NCBI RefSeq assembly: GCF_020131355.1
Contig: NZ_JAHLEL010000006.1
Span: forward strand, 372,001 to 436,000
Direction: 5' to 3'
DNA: 64,000 bases
Origin: Pseudonocardia sp. ICBG1293
Lineage (GTDB): Bacteria > Actinomycetota > Actinomycetes > Mycobacteriales > Pseudonocardiaceae
The notes under the pieces: generated by a model
Seen by the model: the letters and a program-made list of their open reading frames with translations, nothing else
Told to the model about the DNA's origin: nothing
Databases searched by the model: none
Shown: piece by piece, positions 1 to 8,550 of the stretch
How positions within the stretch are numbered: the stretch's first letter is position 1
Layout of the letters: every line of letters begins with the position of its first letter
Position numbers and translations under genes: made by a program

Positions 1-104
1 CTGGTGTGCATTCGTCTTTCCGGCTCGGAAAGTTACATGCATGTGGGCGCGGTCCCACCCCTCCGGGTGAAACTTTTCCGACGTGTGCCGCTGACCTGCG
101 ACGT

Positions 105-722
105 TCAGCCGGGTGATCGGCTCAACGGTACTGCGCCGACCGGCGGCAGACCCGCGGCGGTCGACACGAGGGAGGCGAACGCGACGGCGTGTCGGGCCAG
201 ATCCCCGTCGCTCTCCGTGGGCGACCAGGAGGCGCGCAGCTCGACGTCGTCCTCCCGCGGCGGCTCCTCGCCGGGGCCGCCGCCTCCGCTCAGCCCACCG
301 AAGCGGACCGAGGAGGTCTGGGTGACGGTGCCGCCCAGCGCGGTGAACCCGGCGCCGGCGTGCTCGAGCGCGTCGGTCAGCCAGGACCAGCCGATCCGCG
401 GGAGCATGTCGTCGCCGAGCTGGCCGGGCTCGAGCCGGGCCTGTACGAAGCAGACCAGCCGGAAGGTGCCCTCCCAGCGTTCCTGGCCGTCGGGGTCGTG
501 CAGCAGGATCAGCCGGCCGGAGGTGTCCGGCTCGTCGAGGTCGTCGGTCCCGTCGCCGCGGTGTCCGATGTCGGCCTCGACGCTGGTCGCCCAGCTGAAC
601 GGCGCGAGCCGGGGTGGGGCCTCGAGCGACCGCACCACGAGCTCCGGGCGCGGTCGGACCGACGCGAGCGAGCGGACCGCACTGCGGAACGCTGCTGGTG
701 GTGGTGAGTTCGGGTCCGGCAC
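105..722 (-). CDS. DUF3000 family protein
   Basis: Conserved actinobacterial protein of unknown function, the counterpart of M. tuberculosis Rv2680, which lies in the same neighbourhood as the haem genes. The start chosen is the GTG at 722 (protein begins [12 protein letters not shown]). An upstream start at 785 would add 21 low-complexity residues and run further into the hemE leader. The product is about 205 residues with no signal peptide or membrane segment. It is divergent from hemE, about 95 bp apart, so the two probably share a promoter region. No catalytic motif was recognised. The family call rests on sequence resemblance and synteny. Confidence 0.75.
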   Translation of the reverse strand: MPDPNSPPPAAFRSAVRSLASVRPRPELVVRSLEAPPRLAPFSWATSVEADIGHRGDGTDDLDEPDTSGRLILLHDPDGQERWEGTFRLVCFVQARLEPGQLGDDMLPRIGWSWLTDALEHAGAGFTALGGTVTQTSSVRFGGLSGGGGPGEEPPREDDVELRASWSPTESDGDLARHAVAFASLVSTAAGLPPVGAVPLSRSPG

Positions 723-817
723 GGCGTCGGACTCTAGGGTGCGATACCCGTCGTACCTGGCAGGCGCGCCGGGGCGCCCGCGCACCGGGCCGGTCCGCGT
801 GGGACCATCCGGAGGTC

Positions 818-1912
818 ATGACTGCAGGCATCGTCTCCGCGCCCCCCGCCCGCCGCGACCTCGCGGGGGCACCGTTCCTCGACGCGGCCCGGGGCGTGAC
901 CCCCTCCCGGCTGCCGGTCTGGTTCATGCGTCAGGCGGGCCGGTCGCTGCCGGAGTACCGGGCCCTGCGTCGGGACAACGCGATGCTCGAGGCGTGCCTG
1001 ACGCCGGACCTGACCTGCGAGATCACCCTGCAGCCGGTCCGCAGGCACGACATGGACGCGGCCATCCTGTTCTCCGACATCGTGGTGCCGCTGTACCTGG
1101 CCGGCATCGGGGTGGACATCGTGCCGGGGACCGGTCCGGTGGTGGACTCGCCGGTCCGCACCGCCGCCGACGTCGACGCCCTGCCCGAGCTCGCACCGGA
1201 GCAGGTGGCGCGCGTCACCGAGGCGATCGGCCTGCTGCTGCCGGAGCTGGGCCGGGTCCCGCTGATCGGTTTCGCGGGGGCGCCGTTCACCCTCGCCTCC
1301 TACCTGATCGAGGGCGGGCCGAGCCGCAACCACGAGCGGACCAAGGCCCTCATGCGCTCCGCGCCGGAGGTCTGGCACGCCCTGCTCGGCAAGCTCGCCG
1401 TGCTCACCGGCACGTTCCTGCAGCAGCAGGTCGCGGCCGGGGTCGACGCGGTGCAGCTGTTCGACTCCTGGGCCGGTGCCCTGTCCGAGCGCGACTACCG
1501 GGAGTTCGTGCTGCCGCACTCGGCGACCGTGCTCGGGGCGCTGGCCGGGGCCGGGGTACCGCGGATCCACTTCGGGGTCGGCACCGCCGAGCTCCTGGGC
1601 GCGATGACCGACGCCGGCGCCGACGTGATCGGCGTCGACTGGCGGACCCCGCTCGACGTCGCCGCCCGCCGCGCCGGGGGAGCGGTGCCCGTGCAGGGCA
1701 ACCTCGACCCGGCCGTGCTGTTCGCCGGCCAGGACGCCGTCGACGCCGAGGTCGTGCGGATCGCCGCCGAGGGCGCCCGCACCCCCGGTCACGTGTTCAA
1801 CCTCGGCCACGGGGTCCTGCCGCCCACCGACCCGGACGCGATCACCCGCACCGTCGAGACGGTGCACGCCCAGCCCGTGGCCGGGCCGACGGGCGACCGC
1901 ACCCCGCGATGA
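818..1912 (+). CDS. hemE: Uroporphyrinogen III decarboxylase
   Basis: Cytoplasmic enzyme that removes four carboxyl groups from uroporphyrinogen III to give coproporphyrinogen III, the last step shared by all haem routes before they split. The 364-residue product has the family length and the N-terminal signature [11 protein letters not shown], with the conserved Asp of the active site in ILFSDI. Start: ATG at 818 behind a GGAGGT ribosome-binding site. An in-frame upstream extension to 614 is not supported. The stop overlaps the next start (ATGA), which indicates translational coupling with the oxidase. M. tuberculosis Rv2678c-Rv2677c has the same gene order. Confidence 0.97.
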   Translation: MTAGIVSAPPARRDLAGAPFLDAARGVTPSRLPVWFMRQAGRSLPEYRALRRDNAMLEACLTPDLTCEITLQPVRRHDMDAAILFSDIVVPLYLAGIGVDIVPGTGPVVDSPVRTAADVDALPELAPEQVARVTEAIGLLLPELGRVPLIGFAGAPFTLASYLIEGGPSRNHERTKALMRSAPEVWHALLGKLAVLTGTFLQQQVAAGVDAVQLFDSWAGALSERDYREFVLPHSATVLGALAGAGVPRIHFGVGTAELLGAMTDAGADVIGVDWRTPLDVAARRAGGAVPVQGNLDPAVLFAGQDAVDAEVVRIAAEGARTPGHVFNLGHGVLPPTDPDAITRTVETVHAQPVAGPTGDRTPR

Positions 1913-3474
1913 CCCGCGTCGCCGTCGTCGGCGGCGGGGTCTCCGGGCTGGCCTGCGCGCACCGGCTGCGGACACTGCTGGGCCCGGCCGCGGAGATCGT
2001 CGTCCTGGAGCAGCGTGACCGCCTCGGCGGTGTGCTGCGGACCGTCGACCTGGCGGGGACGCCGTTCGACGTGGGCGCCGAGGCGTTCCTCGTCCGGCGT
2101 CCCGAGGTCCCGGCGCTGCTGGCGGAGATCGGCCTGGCGGACGCCCTGACCCACCCGACCCCGGCGACCGCGACGATCCGTGCCGGTGGACGCACCGTCG
2201 GCCTGCCCCGCGGCACCCTGATGGGCGTGCCCGGCCGGGACGCCGACCTCGGTGGCGTGCTGTCCACCGCCGGACGGGCCGCGGTCGCCGCCGAGCCCTC
2301 GGTCCCCCTGGACTGGGAGCCCGGTGGCGACGTCGCGCTCGGGACGCTGCTGCGCCGCCGGTTCGGTCCCGAGGTCGTCGACCGGATCGCCGACCCGCTG
2401 CTCGGCGGCGTCTACGCCGGCCGGGTCGACACGCTCGGCCTGCGCGCCACCGTCCCCGCGCTCGCGGCCGCACTCGACGCCGGGGCCGGGTCGCTCACCG
2501 AGGCCGCGAGCACCGGGATGAGCGCGTCCGGCCAGCGCGCCGGCACCCTCGCCGCCGGCACCCCCGCCGCGGACTCCCCGGCCGGCGCCACCACGACGTC
2601 CCGGGCCGGCGGCGCCGGGGCACCGGCCGTCGGCGGCGGTCGCGGTGCGGCGCGGGCCGCGGGAGACGCCCGGGAGCCGTCCGCCGTGCCCCAGCCGGTC
2701 GCGGCCGGGCCGGTGTTCGGCGCCGTGCGCGGCGGCTACCGGGAGCTGCTCGCGGGGCTGGTCGCGGCCGCCTCGGCGACCGTGCGCACCGGGGTCACCG
2801 TGCGGGAGCTGCGGCGCAGGCCCGACGGCTGGCGGCTGGTCCTCGGTCCCGTCCCGCAGCCGGAGGCGCTCGACGTCGACGCCGTCGTGCTCGCGGTCCC
2901 CGCTCCGGCCGCCCGCAGGCTCCTGGAGCCGGTCGTGCCCGCCGCCGGCGCCGCGGCCGGACGGATCGAGCTGGCGTCCTCCGCGGTCGTCGCGCTGGCC
3001 TACCGGGCCGCCGACGTCGCCGGCATGCCCGCCACCTCGGGCTGTCTGGTCGCCGCGGACGAGCCGTTGTCGGTCAAGGGCGTCACCCACGCGTCGACGA
3101 AGTGGGCACACCTCGGCGACGACGGCCTGGTCCGGGTGCGGGCCTCGATCGGCCGGTTCGGCGAGGAGCCGAGCCTGCAGGTCGACGCCGCCGAGCTCGT
3201 CGCCCGGGTGCGCGCCGACCTGGCCGTCCTCGACGGTGTCGACGCCGTGCCGGTCGCGTCGGTCGTGCAGCGGTGGGGCGGTGGCCTGCCGCAGTACGGC
3301 GTCGGTCACGGCGGCGTCGTCGACGCGCTGGAGGGCGCCGTCGCCGCCGTCGGGGGCCTGGAGGTCGCCGGATCCATGCTGCGCGGGGTCGGCGTGCCCG
3401 CCTGCGTGGCGACCGCCCGGGCCGCCGCCGAGCGGCTCGCCCGGGCCCTGCCCCCGGCCCCCACCGGTCGCTGA
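1909..3474 (+). CDS. hemY: Coproporphyrinogen III / protoporphyrinogen oxidase (HemY type)
   Basis: FAD-dependent oxidase. In Actinobacteria the HemY-type enzyme (CgoX) converts coproporphyrinogen III to coproporphyrin III in the coproporphyrin-dependent pathway. The N-terminus has the dinucleotide-binding motif [15 protein letters not shown], followed by the LEQRDRLGG segment. The C-terminus has the second FAD contact, [18 protein letters not shown]. At 521 residues it is longer than usual. Residues about 198-265 (nt 2500-2706) are an Ala/Gly/Thr/Pro-rich stretch absent from typical family members, probably a surface loop. It overlaps hemE by 4 nt, and hemQ follows 33 bp downstream. It is unrelated to E. 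coli HemG. Confidence 0.93.
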   Translation: MTRVAVVGGGVSGLACAHRLRTLLGPAAEIVVLEQRDRLGGVLRTVDLAGTPFDVGAEAFLVRRPEVPALLAEIGLADALTHPTPATATIRAGGRTVGLPRGTLMGVPGRDADLGGVLSTAGRAAVAAEPSVPLDWEPGGDVALGTLLRRRFGPEVVDRIADPLLGGVYAGRVDTLGLRATVPALAAALDAGAGSLTEAASTGMSASGQRAGTLAAGTPAADSPAGATTTSRAGGAGAPAVGGGRGAARAAGDAREPSAVPQPVAAGPVFGAVRGGYRELLAGLVAAASATVRTGVTVRELRRRPDGWRLVLGPVPQPEALDVDAVVLAVPAPAARRLLEPVVPAAGAAAGRIELASSAVVALAYRAADVAGMPATSGCLVAADEPLSVKGVTHASTKWAHLGDDGLVRVRASIGRFGEEPSLQVDAAELVARVRADLAVLDGVDAVPVASVVQRWGGGLPQYGVGHGGVVDALEGAVAAVGGLEVAGSMLRGVGVPACVATARAAAERLARALPPAPTGR

Positions 3475-3507
3475 GGGCACCCTCACCGGCCGCGTACCAT
3501 CCCCGGC

Positions 3508-4203
3508 ATGGCCCGCGTGGACGTCAAAGCGATCAACGACACCATCCGCTACACCATGTGGTCGGTCTTCCGGGTCGAGCCCGGGCGCCTCGGTGACGAC
3601 CGGTCGGCCGCCGCCCGCGAGGCGACCGAGTACCTGGACTCGCTCGCCAACAAGGACGTCACCGTCCGCGGGGTCTACGACCTCGCCGGGGTCCGGCACG
3701 ACGCCGACTACATGATCTGGTGGCACGCCTCGGAGATCGAGTCGCTGCAGGCCGCCTACTCCGACCTGCGTCGCACCACCGCGCTCGGCCGGGCCAGCGT
3801 GCCGGTCTGGAGCCAGACCGCGCTGCACCGCCCGGCGGAGTTCAACAAGAGCCACGTCCCGGCGTTCATGGCCGGGGAGGACCCGAAGCGCTACGTCTGC
3901 GTCTACCCGTTCGTCCGGTCCTACGAGTGGTACCTGCTGCCCGACGCCGAACGGCGGACGATGCTCGCCGACCACGGCAAGGAGGCCCGGGACTACGCCG
4001 ACGTGCGCGCCAACACCGTGCCGGCCTTCGCCCTCGGCGACTACGAGTGGATCCTGGCCTTCGAGGCCGACGAGCTGTACCGCATCGTCGACCTGATGCG
4101 ACACCTGCGCGGCACCGAGGCGCGCCGCCACGTCCGCGAGGAGATCCCCTTCTACACCGGGCCGCGGGTCGAGGTCGGCGACCTCGTCGCCTCGCTGCCC
4201 TGA
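3508..4203 (+). CDS. hemQ: Coproheme decarboxylase (HemQ / ChdC)
   Basis: Chlorite-dismutase-fold enzyme that uses peroxide to decarboxylate Fe-coproporphyrin III (coproheme) to haem b, the final step of the Gram-positive haem route. The 231 residues carry the conserved core [10 protein letters not shown] and the DHGKEARDY segment expected to hold the proximal His. It follows hemE-hemY. The ferrochelatase step must be encoded elsewhere. A TACCAT box ends 7 nt before the ATG with no Shine-Dalgarno, so it probably also has its own leaderless promoter. It converges on msrB with a hairpin between the two genes. Counterpart of Rv2676c. Confidence 0.95.
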   Translation: MARVDVKAINDTIRYTMWSVFRVEPGRLGDDRSAAAREATEYLDSLANKDVTVRGVYDLAGVRHDADYMIWWHASEIESLQAAYSDLRRTTALGRASVPVWSQTALHRPAEFNKSHVPAFMAGEDPKRYVCVYPFVRSYEWYLLPDAERRTMLADHGKEARDYADVRANTVPAFALGDYEWILAFEADELYRIVDLMRHLRGTEARRHVREEIPFYTGPRVEVGDLVASLP

Positions 4204-4211
4204 GCACCGGG

Positions 4212-4235
4212 CGGGGCCGCCGACCGGCGGCCCCG
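4212..4235. terminator. Bidirectional hairpin between hemQ and msrB
   Basis: Perfect 10-bp GC stem (CGGGGCCGCC paired with GGCGGCCCCG) and a 4-nt loop, lying in the 39 bp between two convergent stop codons. There is no T-tract, as is common for actinobacterial terminators. The function is inferred from position. Confidence 0.6.
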
Positions 4236-4242
4236 GGGCGGG

Positions 4243-4695
4243 TCACCCGTCGGCGGGCTCGAGGGTCAGCGACACCGAGTTGATGCAGTAGCGCAGGTCG
4301 GTCGGGGTGCCGTAGCCCTCCCCGGCGAACACGTGACCGAGGTGGCCGTGGCAGGTCGCGCACAGCACCTCGGTGCGCGTCATCCCGAGGGTGGAGTCGG
4401 TGCGCTCGATGACGGCGTCACCCGCGAGCGGGGTGAAGAACGACGGCCACCCGCAGTGCGACTCGAACTTGGAGTCGCTGCGGAACAGCTCCGCCCCGCA
4501 GGCCCGGCAGCGGTAGACGCCGGTGGTCGTGGTGTCGGTGTACTCGCCGGTGAACGGGCGCTCGGTCCCGGCCTTGCGGAGCACCTGGTACTCGTCCGGG
4601 CTGAGCTGGGCCCGCCACTGCTCGTCGGTCTTCTGCACCGGCGCCGCCGGCAGCTCGGCGTCGGAGGTGGTGGTGTTGCGGCTGACCAGACCCAT
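4243..4695 (-). CDS. msrB: Peptide-methionine (R)-S-oxide reductase MsrB
   Basis: Reduces the R-sulfoxide of methionine residues in oxidised proteins, using thioredoxin. The 150-residue product has the structural zinc site (C63-x2-C66 and C112-x2-C115), the HCGWPSF signature and the catalytic Cys137 in RYCINSVSL. Start at 4695: the strand reads TACCGT, 6 nt, ATG, with no Shine-Dalgarno, which fits a leaderless transcript. M. tuberculosis also has msrB (Rv2674) beside hemQ. It is convergent with hemQ. Confidence 0.97.
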   Translation of the reverse strand: MGLVSRNTTTSDAELPAAPVQKTDEQWRAQLSPDEYQVLRKAGTERPFTGEYTDTTTTGVYRCRACGAELFRSDSKFESHCGWPSFFTPLAGDAVIERTDSTLGMTRTEVLCATCHGHLGHVFAGEGYGTPTDLRYCINSVSLTLEPADG

Positions 4696-4737
4696 GCATC
4701 CACGGTAACCCGTTGATCGGTCGTGTGCCGCCGGTCC

Positions 4738-5019
4738 TCAGACCCAGGTGGCGACGACGAACCCCGCGGCGTTCGCGATGACCCAGGCCGCGACGAGCAG
4801 CAGCAGCACCGTCACCGCGACCGCGGCGGTGCGCTGCGGGCCCCGGAGCCGGTTCGCCGACTCCGCGAAGTCCCCGACGCCGCGGATGTAGCCCTCCACC
4901 GAGCACGACGGCACCCGCTGCATGCGGTCCAGGTGCGCGGCGAAGGCCCGCGCCTCGGGGTCCTCGGGGTCGAGACCGAGAAGGTCGTCGTCGAACCGGG
5001 GGGACCGGTCGGAACTCAT
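4738..5019 (-). CDS. Small single-span membrane protein, unknown function
   Basis: About 93 residues. An acidic N-terminal half (DDDLLGLDPEDPEARAFAAH) is followed by one hydrophobic segment near the C-terminus (AVAVTVLLLLVAAWVIANAA), so it is probably a tail-anchored protein with its N-terminus in the cytoplasm. The region before the membrane segment resembles the DUF2537/DUF3040-type small actinobacterial proteins only loosely, so no family is assigned. The ATG at 5019 is preferred over the GTG at 5025 because a TATCGT box ends 6 nt before it. It is divergent from the LigD-like polymerase, and the two promoters overlap within 36 bp. Confidence 0.7.
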   Translation of the reverse strand: MSSDRSPRFDDDLLGLDPEDPEARAFAAHLDRMQRVPSCSVEGYIRGVGDFAESANRLRGPQRTAAVAVTVLLLLVAAWVIANAAGFVVATWV

Positions 5020-5054
5020 GGGCACACGATAGCGGCCGGGGGTAGGTTCGCCGC

Positions 5055-6083
5055 GTGGCGAGCCGTGAGGTCGTGATGCTGCAGGTGGACGGGCCGGACG
5101 GTCCGCGTGAGGTCCGCCTGACCAGCCCGGACAAGGTCGTGTTCGGCGAGCTCGGCATCACCAAGCGCGAGGTGGTCGAGTACTACCTCGCGGTGGGGGA
5201 GCCGATGGCCGCCGCACTGCGGGACCGCCCGACGAACCTGAAACGGTTCAACTCGGGGGTGGACGGTGAGCCGTTCTTCGTCAAACGGGTCCCGAAGGGC
5301 GCACCGGACTGGGTGCGGACCTGCACCGTGACCTTCCCCAGCGGCCGGACCGCCGAGTCGGTGTCGGTCACCGAGCCGGCGACGATCGCCTGGGCGGCCA
5401 ACCTCAACACCCTCGACTTCCACCCGTGGCCGGTGCGCTGCGCCGACACCGACCACCCCGACGAGTTGCGCATCGACCTCGACCCGCAGCCGGGCACCGA
5501 CTTCGGTGACGCCGTCGTCGTCGCGCAGACGCTGCGCGAGGTCCTCACCGAGGCCGGGCTGACCGGCTGGGCGAAGACCTCCGGCGGGCGGGGCGTGCAC
5601 GTCGCCTGCCCGATCCGGCCCGAGTGGGACTTCGTCGAGGTGCGGCACGCCGTGATCGCGGTCGCCCGTCGGGTCTGCCGGCGCATCCCGGAGCTGGCCA
5701 CCGTGGACTGGTGGAAGGAGGAGCGTGGCGAGCGGGTGTTCCTCGACTACAACCAGGCCGCCCGTGACCGCACCATCGCCTCGGCCTGGTCGGTGCGGGG
5801 CCTGCCCGCCGCGACCGTCTCCATGCCGGTCACCTGGGACGACCTGGGGGAGGTGGACCCGGCCGCGTTCACCCTGCGCACCGTCCCCGGCCTGCTGGAG
5901 CGCCACGGCGACCCGCACGCCGGTGCGGACGGGGAGCGCGGGAGCTGCGCGACGGCGTTGGAGTGGTACGCCGAGGACGAGGCCGAGCGGGGCCTGGGGG
6001 ACCTGCCCTATCCGCCGGAGTACCCGAAGATGCCCGGCGAGCCGTTGCGGGTGCAGCCGAGCCGGGCGCGACGGCAGGACTGA
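5055..6083 (+). CDS. Stand-alone LigD-type polymerase domain (archaeo-eukaryotic primase superfamily)
   Basis: DNA polymerase/primase of the NHEJ LigD polymerase-domain family, here without ligase or nuclease domains, like mycobacterial PolD1/PolD2. Such enzymes fill gaps and can insert ribonucleotides at DNA ends. Of 342 residues, the catalytic motifs are intact: motif I DLD in RIDLDPQPG (about residues 140-142), motif II in KTSGGRGVHV, and the third acidic residue in RVFLDYNQ. GTG start at 5055, 6 nt after a TAGGTT box (leaderless type). A second paralogue lies head-on at 6455-7417. No ku or ligase gene is in the window. Confidence 0.93.
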   Translation: MASREVVMLQVDGPDGPREVRLTSPDKVVFGELGITKREVVEYYLAVGEPMAAALRDRPTNLKRFNSGVDGEPFFVKRVPKGAPDWVRTCTVTFPSGRTAESVSVTEPATIAWAANLNTLDFHPWPVRCADTDHPDELRIDLDPQPGTDFGDAVVVAQTLREVLTEAGLTGWAKTSGGRGVHVACPIRPEWDFVEVRHAVIAVARRVCRRIPELATVDWWKEERGERVFLDYNQAARDRTIASAWSVRGLPAATVSMPVTWDDLGEVDPAAFTLRTVPGLLERHGDPHAGADGERGSCATALEWYAEDEAERGLGDLPYPPEYPKMPGEPLRVQPSRARRQD

Positions 6084-6180
6084 GCCACCGGGCGGTGCCA
6101 CGTGCGGCCGTGTCCCGGGGTGGTGCACCCCTCGTCCGGTGGGGTCGGCCGGATCGCCCGGGGTGGCAGAATCGTCTGCC

Positions 6181-6375
6181 ATGTACGCGGTCCTCGACGA
6201 CGGCCCCTACGCGGGCGAGCAGGTGCGCGTGGACCCCGACGCGACCGGCCGCCCGCCGCGGACGATCGAGCTGGCCGACCCCGGCGGGGACCCGAGGGGC
6301 TACGTCCTGGTCGGCCCGCACGCCGACGCCGACCGCTGGATCTACCGTCGCACCCGCGGCGACGTCGACGAGTGA
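6181..6375 (+). CDS. Short hypothetical protein
   Basis: 64 residues starting MYAVLDDGPYAGEQVRVD and ending WIYRRTRGDVDE, rich in Asp, Gly and Pro. It has no membrane segment and no recognised domain. The codon pattern (strong third-position G/C) matches its neighbours, which argues for a real gene. It lies between two convergent polymerase-domain genes and ends 20 bp before a long hairpin. The function is unknown. Confidence 0.6.
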   Translation: MYAVLDDGPYAGEQVRVDPDATGRPPRTIELADPGGDPRGYVLVGPHADADRWIYRRTRGDVDE

Positions 6376-6394
6376 TCCGGTCGCGGGGAACGAG

Positions 6395-6457
6395 TGATCA
6401 TCGGTTGTGGAGCGCAGCGACCGCGGGGCGGGCCGGATCCTCCACAACCGGTGATCA
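6395..6457. terminator. Long inverted repeat between convergent genes
   Basis: Arms 6395-6412 and 6440-6457 are complementary at 17 of 18 positions (TGATCATCGGTTGTGGAG on the left), with a 27-nt loop. The right arm overlaps the stop codon of the second polymerase-domain gene. It probably ends transcription from both sides. The AT-richer arm sequence is unlike a standard GC stem, so a repeat-element remnant is an alternative. Confidence 0.55.
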
Positions 6458-7417
6458 TCCGTCGCGTTCGCGGGCGCGCTTGCGGCGCTTCCCCTCGTGC
6501 ATGGCCGCGACCCGCGGCACCGGGATCGCCCGGCCCTCGGTGAGCAGGACCTCCGGCAGCGGGGTCGGCTCGGGCCGCAGCGCCGACCAGGTCGGACGCC
6601 CGTCGAGCAGCCCCGCGACCGTGGTCACGGTGAAGTCGGTGGGCGTCACCGAGTCCAGCTCGTCCCAGGTGAGGGGGAACGACACCGGCAGACCGGGGCG
6701 GGCGCGCGGGCTGTAGGGCGCGGCCAGGGTGGCCCCGCCCACGCGGGTCGGGTCGAGGAAGACCCGGTCGCCGCGGTCGTCCCGGATGAACGCGGTCGTC
6801 GCGACGTCGGGGGCCAGCGCTGCGGCGCGGGCGCACACCGCGCGGGTCGCGGCGGACGCGTCGTCGACCGGGAGCGGCTCCGACAGGGGCACCACCAGGT
6901 GCAGGCCGGTCGCACCGCTGGTCTTCACCGCGGCGGCGAGGCCCAGCTCGGCCAGCGCCGCCCGGACCGGGTGCGCGGCGGCGACGACCCGGTCGAACCC
7001 GGCGTCCCCGGGCGGGTCGAGGTCGACCACGAGCTCGTCGGTGGTCGTCGCGCCGTGCGGGACGAGCGTCGGGTGGAACTCGACGGCACGCTGGTTGCCG
7101 AACCACAGCAGGGTGGCGCGGTCATGACAGAGCGGGTAGTGCACGGTGCGCTGCGACGAGTCCGCCCACACGTCCACGGTCGGGATCCAGTCCGGCGCCC
7201 CGCGCGGCAGGTTCTTCTGCATGAACGGCGCCTGGCCGGGGCGGGCCCGCACCACCGACAGCGGGCGGCCGGCCAGCGCGGGCAGCATCAGCCCGCTCAC
7301 CTCGTCGAGGTGGTCGAGCAGGGCCCGCTTGGTGACCCCGGCGCCGTCGAAGGCCTCGGCGTCGAGGCTGGTCAGCTCCACCCCGTCGCGGACCTCGTCG
7401 ACCTGCCGGCGCGCCAC
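6455..7417 (-). CDS. Second stand-alone LigD-type polymerase domain protein
   Basis: Paralogue of the protein at 5055-6083. 320 residues with motif I in VVDLDPPG, motif II in KTSGATGLHLVVP and the third acidic residue in RVFLDPTR, so catalytic residues are retained. It begins with MARRQVDEV and contains the family's MQKNLPRGAPDWIP segment. The C-terminal tail is basic (HEGKRRKRARERDG), which may bind DNA. It lies 3 bp after the last gene of the osmoprotectant operon on the same strand, so read-through from that operon is possible. Role inferred: end processing or gap filling in NHEJ or base repair. Confidence 0.9.
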   Translation of the reverse strand: MARRQVDEVRDGVELTSLDAEAFDGAGVTKRALLDHLDEVSGLMLPALAGRPLSVVRARPGQAPFMQKNLPRGAPDWIPTVDVWADSSQRTVHYPLCHDRATLLWFGNQRAVEFHPTLVPHGATTTDELVVDLDPPGDAGFDRVVAAAHPVRAALAELGLAAAVKTSGATGLHLVVPLSEPLPVDDASAATRAVCARAAALAPDVATTAFIRDDRGDRVFLDPTRVGGATLAAPYSPRARPGLPVSFPLTWDELDSVTPTDFTVTTVAGLLDGRPTWSALRPEPTPLPEVLLTEGRAIPVPRVAAMHEGKRRKRARERDG

Positions 7418-7420
7418 CGC

Positions 7421-8395
7421 TCAGCTCCCGATGAACCCGCGCCCGGCCAGCCAGGACCGTGCGACGTCGCGGGGGCTCTGGCCGCCTGCGGAGACCCGGC
7501 CGTTGAGCTGCTGCATGGTCTGCTGGTCCAGGGCCGCGGTGATCGGGGCGAACAGCTCGGCGACCTGCGGGGCGCGGTCGAACACGTCGGAGCGGAAGAC
7601 CGGTACCGCGCTGTAGGCGATGTGGTAGCCGCGGTCGTCGCGCAGCACCCGCAGGCCCAGGGCGGGGATGCGGCCGTCGGTGGCGGCGACCTCGCCGAAC
7701 AGGCACACGCCGTCCGCGGTGGACTGGAAGATCAGCCCCTGCTCCAGGGCCTGGCGCCGGTCGCGGGGGATCTCGAAGCCGTAGGCACGCTGGAGCCCGG
7801 CGAGCCCGTCGGTGCGGGAGGCGTACTCGGTCTCGACGCAGACGACGCCGGGCTGCCCGGAGCGCACGTAGGCGGCCATGTCGCTGATCGTGTCCAGGTT
7901 CAGCCGCGCCGCCGTCGCCCCGTCGACGACGAAGGAGTAGGTGTTGTCGAACCCGGCCCGGTCCAGCCACACCACGCCGTTCTGCGCGCGGTCGCGGGTG
8001 CGCAGCTCGGCCAGCACCCGGTCGTCGGACAACGTGCGTGTCTCGCGCAGGTACGACGCCCACGCGGTGCCGGTGTACTCCCAGTAGGTGGAGATGTCGC
8101 CGGACAGCAGTGCCTGCCGGGTGACGTCGGAGCCCCCGACGTTGCACCGGTCGGTCACCGAGGCCCCGGCCGACTCCAGCACGGCGATCGAGATCTGGCA
8201 GAGGATCTGCTGCTCGTCGAAGTTCTTGCCGCCCACCACGTAGCTCCGGCCCGACAGGTCGGCACCCGGTGCCAGCGTCCCGGCGGAGGCGCGCGGCCCG
8301 CCGCCGGCGAGCCCGGTACAGCCGCCCGCCAGCAGCGCGACGACGAGCAGGACTGGGACCAGCGTCCGCAGCCTGCGGACGGGGAAGGGGCTCAC
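7421..8395 (-). CDS. Glycine betaine/osmoprotectant ABC transporter binding lipoprotein (copy 2)
   Basis: OpuAC-type substrate-binding protein, 324 residues, anchored to the membrane through a lipobox ending at Cys26 (LLAGGC) after a hydrophobic signal peptide. The start is the GTG at 8395 (VSPFPVRRLRTL), with AGGA about 8 nt upstream; the long upstream extension is not credible. The mature part has the conserved VVGGKNFDEQ and WEYTGTAWASY segments of choline/betaine receptors. It is last in the operon and closely similar to the receptor at 8551-9522, so it arose by tandem duplication. The two may differ in ligand (betaine, carnitine, choline or ectoine are all possible). Confidence 0.92.
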   Translation of the reverse strand: MSPFPVRRLRTLVPVLLVVALLAGGCTGLAGGGPRASAGTLAPGADLSGRSYVVGGKNFDEQQILCQISIAVLESAGASVTDRCNVGGSDVTRQALLSGDISTYWEYTGTAWASYLRETRTLSDDRVLAELRTRDRAQNGVVWLDRAGFDNTYSFVVDGATAARLNLDTISDMAAYVRSGQPGVVCVETEYASRTDGLAGLQRAYGFEIPRDRRQALEQGLIFQSTADGVCLFGEVAATDGRIPALGLRVLRDDRGYHIAYSAVPVFRSDVFDRAPQVAELFAPITAALDQQTMQQLNGRVSAGGQSPRDVARSWLAGRGFIGS

Positions 8396-8550
8396 GGTTT
8401 CGTCCTGGTTCGCAGGGGTGGTCCGGTCAGCCGACCACGATCGGCCCCCCGGCGCAACGCTCATCGGCACACGGTGACCGAGCCGGAACACACGGCGACC
8501 CCGCACCCGGTGGAGCCGGGGGCGGGGTCGCGGTGGGCGCGTACCGAGGG

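Noticed and set aside
4..1908. Upstream in-frame extension of the HemY reading frame (total 1156 codons)
   Set aside because: It runs through hemE and the divergent DUF3000 gene in other frames. High GC leaves stop-free shadow frames. The HemY domain starts at 1909, coupled to hemE.
1789..4131. 780-codon minus-strand frame opposite hemY/hemQ
   Set aside because: Gly/Arg/Val-rich antisense shadow of well-identified genes, with no domain.
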